From Paenibacillus_AR mesotrionivorans (GTDB taxonomy: Bacteria; Bacillota; Bacilli; Paenibacillales; NBRC-103111), in assembly GCF_046098205.1 (NCBI RefSeq), contig NZ_JBJURJ010000001.1, positions 124,001 to 188,000 on the forward strand: DNA of 64,000 nucleotides, given 5' to 3'. A model generated the notes under the pieces. The model ran no database searches. It was given only the letters and a program-made list of their open reading frames with translations, and was not told the DNA's origin. This document shows, one piece after another, positions 1 to 7,764 of this stretch (the stretch's first letter is position 1; every line of letters starts with the position of its first letter). Made by a program: the position numbers and the translations under genes.

Positions 1-1210
1 TCAGCGTCAGGACAGCCAAGGCCAGATCCGGGTCGGACAGCCAGCTGGGCAGCGTCCGGTATTCGAAGCCACCGTGGCGCTTGCGGCGGACATCGCCCAG
101 AAACCCGTATTTGGGCCGGCGTTGTCCCGCCGCCTCTCCCTCCGCCAAAACCAAAGGAAGAGCAACATAATTGTCCAAGGCCCGGAGCAAATGATGATGC
201 AGCCAGACCCCGCTGATATGCACATGCCCGCCTGTGGAGAGCCCCTTGCCGGGCATACTCCCAGCCAGCCAGGACAAGGAGGTATCCGGGATTTGCCGCG
301 CAGCCTGGCGCATGGTCCGGTACAGCTCCCGTACCAGCTCCCGGGGCGTGTCACAAGGTTTGGGCCGGAGCTCGGCCAAGGGATGGATCACCCGGTCCCG
401 GGACAGCACAACGGCATCGCAGCCTACCGTACCTGACTTTTCCAGGAAACGGTTGGCAGGCACAAACCCGCCGTCCGGACGGCGCAGCACAAACTCCGGG
501 TCTGCTCCCAGACGGACACCCGCTGGCGCAGCAAGGCCGGATTGCCAGCTCCCTTCCGTCTTTTCTGCCGCCTCTAGCTTCTCCGCATACCGGTTCATCG
601 CCTCGGCAAACAGCTCCGCCAGCCTGTCATCCAATACCGGACAAGCCTCCAGTCCGATCAGAACCGTATTCCCCTCCCGGTTGATGCCCACCTTCACCAG
701 TCCTGTACAAAGTCCCAACGTATACACCGCTCTAACCGCATCCCGCTTGGCCCGTCGGATATGATAAGCCTCCTGCTCCTCCGGCGGCAGCTCCCGCCAT
801 CCGGCAGCTCCGCCACTTACAGGCGGAGACAAAAGCCTTCCTCTCCGGACCATACGGGCCCTGCCTCCGGCAGGCACCAACGCGGCGGGGCCCGCTTTGG
901 TCCAAATCGCCAACGCATCCATCTGGAACACGGCCACCTGGAATTCATACGCCCATTCTTCATTTTCACCGGCCGCCTTCATGCCGTTCTGTCGCCAGAA
1001 CTCCCGGCAGGTGCGTCGGTGGCCTGCCCGGATCAACGCTTTCAAGGGATTCAGCACAAATTGGGCTTGGGCATCCTGAGCCGGCACTCCCCACTGGAGA
1101 ACGGCCTTGGGAGATTTTCCCGCCGGCAGCCGCTCTCCTGAGGGAATCCTCAAGTAAAGGGGCAGCATCCCCACCGACGCAACACCACCGTATAACACAA
1201 ACATGGACAT
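1..1210 (-). CDS. GS-fold amidoligase (phiEco32-type COOH-NH2 ligase), 3' end cut off
   Basis: The 403 visible codons run off the left edge. The C-terminal half carries the signature of the COOH-NH2 ligase family (PF14395 type, glutamine-synthetase-like fold): GADPEF at residues 235-240, a VGCDAV segment near 262, GGHVHIS at 327-333, and a Lys/Arg-rich GGFEYRTLPSWL block at 380-391. Members are predicted to form an amide bond between a carboxylate and an amine at the expense of ATP; the substrate is unknown. The N-terminal 220 residues look like a separate domain that I do not recognise. The start at 1210 is preceded by AAAGGCGGG. The gene lies just downstream of cotE on the same strand, so a role in modifying spore-coat material is possible but is only inference. 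The C-terminus, and hence the full active site, lies outside the window. Confidence 0.82.
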   Translation of the reverse strand, partial: MSMFVLYGGVASVGMLPLYLRIPSGERLPAGKSPKAVLQWGVPAQDAQAQFVLNPLKALIRAGHRRTCREFWRQNGMKAAGENEEWAYEFQVAVFQMDALAIWTKAGPAALVPAGGRARMVRRGRLLSPPVSGGAAGWRELPPEEQEAYHIRRAKRDAVRAVYTLGLCTGLVKVGINREGNTVLIGLEACPVLDDRLAELFAEAMNRYAEKLEAAEKTEGSWQSGLAAPAGVRLGADPEFVLRRPDGGFVPANRFLEKSGTVGCDAVVLSRDRVIHPLAELRPKPCDTPRELVRELYRTMRQAARQIPDTSLSWLAGSMPGKGLSTGGHVHISGVWLHHHLLRALDNYVALPLVLAEGEAAGQRRPKYGFLGDVRRKRHGGFEYRTLPSWLSDPDLALAVLTL

Positions 1211-1253
1211 GGCGATCCCGCCTTTTTATGATTGGAGATTTTTTTAACTTTAA

Positions 1254-1276
1254 CAAAAAAGAGGGCATTCGCCCCC
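1254..1276 (-). terminator. Short hairpin with T-run between cotE and the amidoligase gene
   Basis: On the minus strand GGGGGC and GCCCTC pair around GAAT and are followed by six T. It lies 44 bases before the amidoligase start and may separate it from cotE. The stem is short, so read-through is likely. Confidence 0.45.
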
Positions 1277-1365
1277 ATCCGAAAAGCATTATGCGGCATA
1301 TCCTGTAAGTAAGAAGAAGGATCTTCGCAGAAAATGCGGTGTACCCGCAAATTCTGGTGGGGGAT

Positions 1366-1415
1366 CCCCCAAAAGGCACCGAAATCCGCTGCAGGACCCT
1401 TCGGACTTTTGGGGG
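1366..1415 (-). other. Long hairpin directly after cotE
   Basis: CCCCCAAAAG (1366-1375) and CTTTTGGGGG (1406-1415) are a perfect 10-base inverted repeat, with an inner CCGAA/TTCGG pair. It begins 7 bases after the cotE stop. There is no T-run on the minus strand, so an mRNA 3'-end or processing structure is as likely as a classic terminator. The left arm overlaps a second palindrome, GGGGGATCCCCC at 1359-1370. Confidence 0.5.
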
Positions 1416-1422
1416 AAGGCTG

Positions 1423-1989
1423 TCAATTGTCCTCCAGAAGATCAGGATCCAAATCCTCATAGTCGCCGTCATCAGCGGCGGCATCGAAGTCCAGATTCTT
1501 GTCCTCGTCGTCCAGGTCATAAGGGCTGACGATGACCCGCACCTTGGTTTCCGCCACAAGCTCCACCTTGAACTCCCGCTCCACCCGGATCACAACCCCT
1601 GTGCCGGAGGAGGAAACCACTGCTTCAATGCAGTTGGGCTCCTGGGTAGCCAATGCGGATACTTCGGCGGTGATGCCTCTGTGTTTTTTGTCCAGATAGG
1701 ACAGCGGCACCGTATCCACATAAGAGACCGTTTCTTTGGCTACATCGGTCTTCGTGTTCTTGTCGTAAGAGTACCAGATGTTGATATCGTAGGTTCCGAC
1801 TACCTCAACGCTCTCGCCTGCTTTTTGGGCCTCGTACTGGTTGTTGATAATCCAGGCGCCAAGAATGCTGGTAGGAGCATGAGGCGGAACCACGGTATGA
1901 CTCACTTGGCTAAACTTACGACCTTTGCCGCACACTGCTTTCGTAATAATCTCTCTTGCTTGCAAGTCTCTATCTGTATAAGTAGACAT
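1423..1989 (-). CDS. cotE: Outer spore coat morphogenetic protein CotE
   Basis: 188 residues, close to Bacillus CotE (about 180). Conserved CotE segments are visible: REIITKAVCGKGRKF near the N-terminus, SILGAWIINN, DINIWYSYDKNTKT, the LATQEPNCIEAVVSSSG region, and an Asp/Glu-rich C-terminal tail (DDEDKNLDFDAAADDGDYED) as in the family. CotE surrounds the forespore and recruits outer-coat proteins during sporulation. The start at 1989 (MSTYTD) follows GGAGGAGGTTGACAGA; an in-frame ATG 30 bases upstream lacks a good binding site. A sigma-E-like promoter lies just upstream, which fits expression in the mother cell. In Bacillus cotE is near mutS and mutL; those genes are not seen upstream here, where a YqjA-like exporter gene lies instead. 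Confidence 0.95.
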   Translation of the reverse strand: MSTYTDRDLQAREIITKAVCGKGRKFSQVSHTVVPPHAPTSILGAWIINNQYEAQKAGESVEVVGTYDINIWYSYDKNTKTDVAKETVSYVDTVPLSYLDKKHRGITAEVSALATQEPNCIEAVVSSSGTGVVIRVEREFKVELVAETKVRVIVSPYDLDDEDKNLDFDAAADDGDYEDLDPDLLEDN

Positions 1990-2004
1990 TCTGTCAACCT
2001 CCTC

Positions 2005-2031
2005 CATACAATCATTCAATGTAATTGTATG
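2005..2031. repeat. Inverted repeat in the cotE leader
   Basis: CATACAAT (2005-2012) and ATTGTATG (2024-2031) are perfect 8-base arms 11 bases apart. The outer arm coincides with the -10 of the predicted sigma-E promoter; the inner arm overlaps the leader just upstream of the cotE binding site. It could be an operator for a mother-cell regulator. Confidence 0.4.
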
Positions 2032-2053
2032 CAGGACATTCGTCTAGAGTGAC
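2024..2053 (-). promoter_or_regulatory. Sigma-E-like promoter of cotE
   Basis: Reading the minus strand: GTCACTCT (2053-2046), a 14-base spacer, then CATACAAT (2031-2024). The -10 matches the sigma-E consensus very well and the -35 partly. CotE of Bacillus is transcribed by sigma-E, so the match fits the gene. Confidence 0.6.
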
Positions 2054-2101
2054 AACTATTTTTGCCGGAAGGGACAAAATATGTTGCGGACAAGCCTGCA
2101 T

Positions 2102-3076
2102 TCAGGCAGGTTGTGCCGCTTCCCCCTCCTGCCGGCGGATTTTTTTGCCCTTCCGGGACATGGCCAGATACGTTTTGAGCTCCAGGCAGAGCTGGAGAAG
2201 AGCGGAGCGCATTTCGAATTCCTCTCTGGTTACAGGCAGCGGCATGGCTTTGAATTCCTTCTCCAGCTGCAAGAGGGACACCTCCACCTCTCCGGCATAA
2301 TAGTCGGATTTCACACCACCGCTTAAGGAATCGAACAGCCCAGCCACCGCTTCCCCATGAGGCAGCGTCTGGTATACCTGGGCCAGCAGATCAATCATCC
2401 TCTGGATGGAATCAAAATGCTGGCGCCGCATTTCGAAATAAGGGGTCCACTGGTCCTCCGCCTGAAACAGCTTGTTTTCGGCTGTGCGGCGTGACAGCTC
2501 CAGCCCCTCCTTGATGGCCTCAGGTGCCTCCAAAAGCTCATTGCCGTCCCAAACCGTGGCCGGGTCCCGGAGATGATCGGCCATATGGAGGAAGATGGCG
2601 GAGAACAGCCCGTTTACCCTGCGTTTGGCGGCCTCCAGATCCGCATCCGTCCGCGGCCGGTACAGCAGATTCATAATAGAAGCAATCCCCATGCCGATTA
2701 ACAAGAGCGCCACCTCATTGAACAGGTTGCCCCAGGTTACCACCTGCTTGTCCACCATATGGAACACCAGCACGGAGCTTAATACAATCCCGTCGCTTAG
2801 CTTGAAGCGGGCTTGTAAAGGATACACAATGAGCACAAACACCGGAATGGTCCATAGATGAAAACCCAGCAGCAAAAAAATAACCGAAGCAATTAACAGC
2901 CCTGATAAGGAAGCGGCTATACGCACCAGAATGGTGTTGAGGCTCCGCTTCAGGGTAACGTCAATTCCTAACACCGCTATAAGTCCGGCGCTTAAGGCAT
3001 AATCCAGATGCAGCAGCTTGGCGGCGAGAATAGACAAATAAACGGCAGCCGCCGTTTTGACAAAACGGATTCCCAT
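2102..3076 (-). CDS. Aromatic acid exporter family membrane protein (YqjA/DUF939-like)
   Basis: 324 residues, the same size as Bacillus subtilis YqjA. The N-terminal 140 residues hold about five hydrophobic helices (starting VKTAAAVYLSILAAKLL) with the family pattern of a charged VTLKRSLNTILVRIAA loop between segments. The C-terminal half is soluble, helical and charged, as in the ArAE_1/DUF939 C-terminal domain, and ends in a basic KGKKIRRQ tail. Members are annotated as aromatic acid exporters by distant similarity to the AaeB/FUSC group; the substrate here is unknown. It stands between the yesN gene and cotE, with its own binding site AAAGGAG, and appears monocistronic. Confidence 0.82.
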   Translation of the reverse strand: MGIRFVKTAAAVYLSILAAKLLHLDYALSAGLIAVLGIDVTLKRSLNTILVRIAASLSGLLIASVIFLLLGFHLWTIPVFVLIVYPLQARFKLSDGIVLSSVLVFHMVDKQVVTWGNLFNEVALLLIGMGIASIMNLLYRPRTDADLEAAKRRVNGLFSAIFLHMADHLRDPATVWDGNELLEAPEAIKEGLELSRRTAENKLFQAEDQWTPYFEMRRQHFDSIQRMIDLLAQVYQTLPHGEAVAGLFDSLSGGVKSDYYAGEVEVSLLQLEKEFKAMPLPVTREEFEMRSALLQLCLELKTYLAMSRKGKKIRRQEGEAAQPA

Positions 3077-3168
3077 GATCCCGATCCCACTCCTTTCAAA
3101 ACCTCATATTAACACCGTCTGCGGCTTGGTGTAAATGAGCTGTTTTCGGAGGGCCATCCATGGGAGAA

Positions 3169-4704
3169 TCACTTGCCGGCCATCTGTTTGCGGTATTCCT
3201 TCGGGGAAACACCTGCTATTTTATTAAACATATGCGTGAAATAATTGGAATCATTGAAGCCCGTCGCCTCGGAAATTTCGAATATTTTCATATCGGTGCT
3301 TTTCAGCAGCAGCTTGGCTTTTTGTACCCGCAAATTCTGGATGTAGCCGGTGACACTTTCTCCCGTTTCTTTCTTGAACAGGTTGCTGAAATAGCTGGGG
3401 TTCAGATGGACATGAGCCGCCACCTCCGCCAAGCCGCAGCCTCCCATGTAGGATTCCTCCATAAACCGGATGGCCTGCTTCACCGGATTATCGTTTTTGC
3501 TGGCCAGCCATTTGTTGTAGGACTCCAGAAATTCATGGATGTATACCTGCAGCCAAGCGGTAATATCCTCCGGTGTGACGCATTTGTAGACCGTATCCCA
3601 TTCGATGGGATATACGGCCATTTGCCATTCGGGAAACTGGACCTGCACCAGCCGGAGAATGGCGGACGCCAGCAGCAGTGCTTCGATTTTGGCAGTTTGC
3701 GGGGGCAGATGGCTAATACGCAGGGCTTGCTCCTGCAGCTCTCTGCTCAGTCTGCCGTTATCCTCCGACATCAGCCAGGTGACAATCTCCGTCTCCTTCT
3801 CGTACAAGGCCGTCTGATTAAGGAGGGATTCATTGACGGAGGCGTGCTCTCTGTCGCCCTCCCGGCAATACCGTTTGTAGCCTTCCCGCAGCTGCTCCAT
3901 ACTGCCGCATACCCCTTGAACGCTGCATTCGAGCATCAGCCGGAGATAATGCTGGACAGATTCGGAGAGGATCTGCTGCCAGGAGAAGGCGGTTTCCGGC
4001 CTGGAAACATTCCGGTCGATTAATAATGCCCATTCCGAAGCGTTCAACGGAAACAGCCGGAAACCTCCGGGAAACCATTTATTCAGGTGTTCTCCCGCTA
4101 TATTCACGAAAGCAAACTGCAGAAGCGGCACATCCTGGGCGGAATAATGCTTCTCCGGAGGAAAATAGTTGGGAATACGGAGCACAAACAGCTCGCACTT
4201 CCCCATCCGACGCAGCAGCGATTCCACCTCTGCGTTATTGCAGGGCATACCCATCATCGCCGAACGCAGCTCACTGTCCTCATGCTGCCGCTTCCAGCCC
4301 TCCACCACAAGCTGGGACTGGCTCTCTTCAATCAGCTGCACATAAATCCGGTCGAGCACGCTTAAAATATCCGTTTCCACACACGGTTTCGTGATAAAAT
4401 CCAGCACCCCGAACTTGACGGCAGCCTGGGCATACGTAAAGTCCTTAAAACCGGTAACAATCACAATTTTGGTCATCCAGCCGCGGTTTCGGATTTCTTC
4501 GGCCAGCTGCAGGCCGTCTATATGAGGCATCCGGATATCGGTCAGCAGGAGATCCGGCACGTTGCCCTCCATTAATGACAAGGCATCCCGGCCATTGGCC
4601 GCTTCGCCTGTCACCACCCATTCGGCGGAGCGTTTTCCCGCCAGCTTCAACAATCCCTTGCGGAAATTGGGCTGATCCTCCGCGACAAAAAGCTTGCCCT
4701 TCAT
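3169..4704 (-). CDS. yesN: YesN-type response regulator with AraC DNA-binding domain
   Basis: 511 residues. The receiver domain (1-120) has the acidic pair in LFVAEDQ, the phosphoacceptor Asp56 in LLTDIRMP and the conserved Lys in ITKP. A central region of about 280 residues has no recognised fold. The last 100 residues hold two AraC-type helix-turn-helix motifs (LAEVAAHVHLNPSYFSNLFK and IFEISEATGFNDSNYFTHMF). It overlaps the histidine kinase stop by four bases, so the two are translationally coupled. It is likely to activate the carbohydrate ABC transporter and GH105 genes upstream on the same strand, as in other YesMN/LplB cassettes. Confidence 0.93.
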   Translation of the reverse strand: MKGKLFVAEDQPNFRKGLLKLAGKRSAEWVVTGEAANGRDALSLMEGNVPDLLLTDIRMPHIDGLQLAEEIRNRGWMTKIVIVTGFKDFTYAQAAVKFGVLDFITKPCVETDILSVLDRIYVQLIEESQSQLVVEGWKRQHEDSELRSAMMGMPCNNAEVESLLRRMGKCELFVLRIPNYFPPEKHYSAQDVPLLQFAFVNIAGEHLNKWFPGGFRLFPLNASEWALLIDRNVSRPETAFSWQQILSESVQHYLRLMLECSVQGVCGSMEQLREGYKRYCREGDREHASVNESLLNQTALYEKETEIVTWLMSEDNGRLSRELQEQALRISHLPPQTAKIEALLLASAILRLVQVQFPEWQMAVYPIEWDTVYKCVTPEDITAWLQVYIHEFLESYNKWLASKNDNPVKQAIRFMEESYMGGCGLAEVAAHVHLNPSYFSNLFKKETGESVTGYIQNLRVQKAKLLLKSTDMKIFEISEATGFNDSNYFTHMFNKIAGVSPKEYRKQMAGK

Positions 4705-6509
4705 CCGTTCCCCCCCTCCCCGTTTTCCAGAACAGCAGCCTGAATCGGAAGCGTCATATGAACAACGGTTCCTTTCCCGGGAGTGCTTGTAATCTCCACC
4801 CCATATTCGGGCCCGTACACCAATTCAATACGACGCAGTACACTTTTGTAGCCGATGCCTGTTTTATTGCCATCAGCCGGCACCGCTTCCGCCTTCGTCA
4901 GAGCCTTGAGGGTGGTTTGATCCATGCCGCAACCGTTGTCGGCCACCTCAATATGCAGCGCTTCCTGCTGCACGTAGGCTTTAATCCGCAGCACCCGGTC
5001 CAAGTCCATATCGCGGAAGGCATGTACAAACACATTTTCTACCACAGGCAGCAAAAGAGACCTCATCATCCGCAGGCTCAATAAGGATTCTTCGGCTTGA
5101 ATAATGGTTTCAATTTCGCCGGTAAACAGCTCTGTCTGGATTTTAATGTAGTTTCTGATCTGATGCAGTTCTTCCCCGAGGGTGGTATCCGTTTGGACGG
5201 ATTTCAGGGAATATTTCAGCATCTCCGAGATCGCATTGATCAGAAGCGCTGCCTCCTCCTGGTCGTCGCCGTACAGCTTCCAATAAAGCTCATTGAACAG
5301 ATTATGCAAGTAATGAGGATTCAGCTGCGCCTGAATGGCCTTCAGCTCCGATTCCCGCTGACTGATCTGGGCCAAATAAACCTTATTGATCAGCTCGCTT
5401 ACCTGCTCCGCCATACTGTTGAAGCTGTCGCCGATATAACCCAGCTCATCTCCGGAGTCCACCCGCACACGGACGGTGAAATCACCGGAACGCAGCGTTC
5501 GAAGCCCCTGCATCAGATGTGCCAAAGGAGTCAGGAGAGTCCGGGTGGATATGGTAATCAGCAGCGCACTGAGCAGGATCACGCCGATTCCCGCCGCTGC
5601 AAAGACCTGGATTATGTCCTTGTTTTTCCTCTGAATCTCCTGCAGGGATGCCCCGCCGTATAAGGTAAAGCCCGCCGGGATCAGCTCGTGGCGGACAAAC
5701 AGATAGGTGATGCCGTTCATTTTGACGTACCGGGGATAAGGCTCTTGTGTCAGCTGCATAAGCTGGCCCAATTCGCTTTGGTCGGCATTGGAATAAAGCA
5801 TACTTCCCATGGGCTCCAGCAGCAGCACCTTGCCGTTCTCCGTAATATCCCGCAGCACCTTGGAGATTAGGGTTTCCTCCATTACCAAAACCATGGTGCC
5901 ATAAGGCATCAGCTTTTCATTTAGCATCCGCCTGGCAGCAACCAGAACGGTTCTCCGCCCGTCGGGATCGATGGTACTGGCCGCTTCTGCCCGGCCCCAG
6001 ATTATATTCCCCCGGTGAGGCTTGAGCTTGTCCATCATCCGTGCCAGATCATCCGCTCCCATCTCCCCGGATGCACCGTTTTTGGAGAGAACAGTCATTT
6101 CCCGATTTTCATTGTACAAAAAAACAGAGCGGATCATCGGCGCATCCACCAAGAGCATGTTCAGCTGCTCCTCCACATACTTGCGGTTCTTGAATTCCGT
6201 ATAGGAATCGCTTGGGAGAACGGTGTTCTCTCTAAGGAATTGCTCGATATACGGATTCAAGATTATGGATTGGGATACCCGGTTGATTTCCTGGAAGGAC
6301 ATCTCCAGTCTGGCCAATGCCTGTTCGTTGGCAATGGAGAACTGCTTGCTGATTTCATCCTCCATTAACTGGATGTTGGACCGGTATACCATCCAGCCTG
6401 CCAAGGCAAAGGCAAGTGCTACCATACATGAGAGCAGCACGATCAGCTTGATCTTGAAGCTGCTCTTTATTCTACGGGTTATATAACCCGGCCAGCTTGT
6501 TGGATGCAA
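4701..6509 (-). CDS. yesM: YesM-type sensor histidine kinase
   Basis: 602 residues with a TTG start 7 bases after GGAGG. An N-terminal membrane helix (about 18-42) and a second one near 300 flank an extracellular sensing region of the dCache type. A HAMP segment follows, then the His_kinase motif QLNPHYLHNLFNELYW with the phosphorylated His, and a HATPase_c domain with the N box ENVFVHAF and G1 box VADNGCGM. In this family the external domain senses oligosaccharide or its binding protein and phosphorylates the YesN partner, here the overlapping downstream gene. A separate promoter in front of it would let the regulators be made before the transport genes are induced. Confidence 0.92.
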   Translation of the reverse strand: MHPTSWPGYITRRIKSSFKIKLIVLLSCMVALAFALAGWMVYRSNIQLMEDEISKQFSIANEQALARLEMSFQEINRVSQSIILNPYIEQFLRENTVLPSDSYTEFKNRKYVEEQLNMLLVDAPMIRSVFLYNENREMTVLSKNGASGEMGADDLARMMDKLKPHRGNIIWGRAEAASTIDPDGRRTVLVAARRMLNEKLMPYGTMVLVMEETLISKVLRDITENGKVLLLEPMGSMLYSNADQSELGQLMQLTQEPYPRYVKMNGITYLFVRHELIPAGFTLYGGASLQEIQRKNKDIIQVFAAAGIGVILLSALLITISTRTLLTPLAHLMQGLRTLRSGDFTVRVRVDSGDELGYIGDSFNSMAEQVSELINKVYLAQISQRESELKAIQAQLNPHYLHNLFNELYWKLYGDDQEEAALLINAISEMLKYSLKSVQTDTTLGEELHQIRNYIKIQTELFTGEIETIIQAEESLLSLRMMRSLLLPVVENVFVHAFRDMDLDRVLRIKAYVQQEALHIEVADNGCGMDQTTLKALTKAEAVPADGNKTGIGYKSVLRRIELVYGPEYGVEITSTPGKGTVVHMTLPIQAAVLENGEGGNG

Positions 6510-6536
6510 TCGGCCCCCTCCTTAAATTCCATTTGT

Positions 6537-6566
6537 ATTATAAAACGCTTCCTTCCCCGTAAACAA
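6537..6566 (-). promoter_or_regulatory. Candidate promoter of yesM-yesN
   Basis: On the minus strand TTGTTT (6566-6561), 18-base spacer, TATAAT (6542-6537), ending about 28 bases before the yesM start. The -35 lies in the loop of the preceding terminator and the -10 follows its T-run. Confidence 0.5.
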
Positions 6567-6601
6567 GGTTTTCCATTGACCTGTCTACTGGGAAGGAAGC
6601 G
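6541..6601 (-). terminator. Terminator after the GH105 gene
   Basis: Perfect 12-base arms, CGCTTCCTTCCC (6546-6557) and GGGAAGGAAGCG (6590-6601), with a 32-base loop and TTTT on the minus strand. It separates the transport and hydrolase genes from yesMN. Confidence 0.65.
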
Positions 6602-6630
6602 CACCACATCAGCGTTCCGGTTTAGCTGTA

Positions 6631-7746
6631 TTATTTTAGAGCTTCATACAAAGCAATAAGAGTGAGGGACTGACCGTATGCCATGGGCATGATGGTGATG
6701 TTTCGATAATGCTCCTTGTCCATTCCCATCCCGGTTCCGGCCGATACATTCAGCACGGTTCCGTCTTCGCTGATATTTTGGCAGACCGCCTCAATGGCCT
6801 TGTCCGCAACAGCCTGATAGGAGGAATCCAGAAGACCGGTTTTGATGCCTTTGAGGATACCCGCGGCAATGGCAGCCGATCCGGATACCTCTTCGTAGCT
6901 GGTCGGGTCCTGCAGAACCGTATGCCAGAGACCTGAAGCGGCTTGGAGTGGAACCAAGGCATTGACCTGAGCCTTATACGTATCCACCAGGAATTGACGA
7001 ACGCCCGGGTTCAGCGTATCCGCGCAGGTTTCCAAATAATCCACCAAGCCGTAGGTAAACCAGGAATTGCCGCGGCACCAGAAGATGCTGCCGAAGTTAT
7101 CGTTGCGCTCGAAGCTCCAGCCATGGAAGAACAGTCCGGTATGCTTGTCGTACAGGTATTTGATATGAATCAGGATTTGGCGTACCGCTTCCTGCTCCCA
7201 CTCTGGCCGGTTGAACTTGCGTCCCGCCTGGTTCAGGAACAGCACCGCCATAAAGAGGGTATCAATCCACAGCTGCCCGTTGTGCAGGTGGACGCCGTCC
7301 CGGTTGCCGATGGCAGTGACGGTATGCTGGAAGCCGCCCTCTTTGGTTTTCGGCAGCTCATGGATGAGCCAGTCCGCATGCTCCCGGCATAACTGCTCCA
7401 GCGGTTCGGATGCTTCAAGCTGGTCCAGGAGCAGAACCAAAGCCAGGTAAGGGGCAGTAGTGTTAATGTTCTTGGAGGGCAGACCCGCCTCCAGATTGCG
7501 GGAATACCAGTGCCGGAAGAATTCCGTGTACCGGTTGCCGCCGTCGGACTTCTGCAGCTTATACAAACCATATAGGCCAACTCCCTGGGGCCAGTCCCAT
7601 TCCTCAATGCCGAAATCCCGTTGGACAATTCCCTTTTTGGTATCGGCGTGGACGACAGTTTTATCCTTCTCGTAGTCGCTGCCGCCCAGGTTCATAAGCC
7701 TGTCCACGACCAGTTCGATCTTTTGCAGCAGGTATTCATTTGTCAT
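6631..7746 (-). CDS. GH105 unsaturated rhamnogalacturonyl/glycuronyl hydrolase (YteR-like)
   Basis: 371 residues, as in YteR/YesR (about 345-375). The all-helical (alpha/alpha)6 barrel pattern is visible, with the family motifs LWIDTLFMAVLFL (the Asp is the expected catalytic residue), WCRGNSWFTYGLVDYL and a C-terminal GQSLTLIALYEAL. There is no signal peptide, so it acts in the cytoplasm, hydrating and cleaving the unsaturated uronic acid left at the end of oligosaccharides by polysaccharide lyases. It follows the binding-protein gene by 18 bases, so the imported sugar is probably an unsaturated galacturonate or rhamnogalacturonan disaccharide. Sites AAGGAG and start at 7746 fit well. Confidence 0.92.
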   Translation of the reverse strand: MTNEYLLQKIELVVDRLMNLGGSDYEKDKTVVHADTKKGIVQRDFGIEEWDWPQGVGLYGLYKLQKSDGGNRYTEFFRHWYSRNLEAGLPSKNINTTAPYLALVLLLDQLEASEPLEQLCREHADWLIHELPKTKEGGFQHTVTAIGNRDGVHLHNGQLWIDTLFMAVLFLNQAGRKFNRPEWEQEAVRQILIHIKYLYDKHTGLFFHGWSFERNDNFGSIFWCRGNSWFTYGLVDYLETCADTLNPGVRQFLVDTYKAQVNALVPLQAASGLWHTVLQDPTSYEEVSGSAAIAAGILKGIKTGLLDSSYQAVADKAIEAVCQNISEDGTVLNVSAGTGMGMDKEHYRNITIMPMAYGQSLTLIALYEALK

Positions 7747-7764
7747 GATTATATACTCCTTCTC

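Noticed and set aside
1339..2052. 237-codon plus-strand ORF
   Set aside because: Antisense to cotE.
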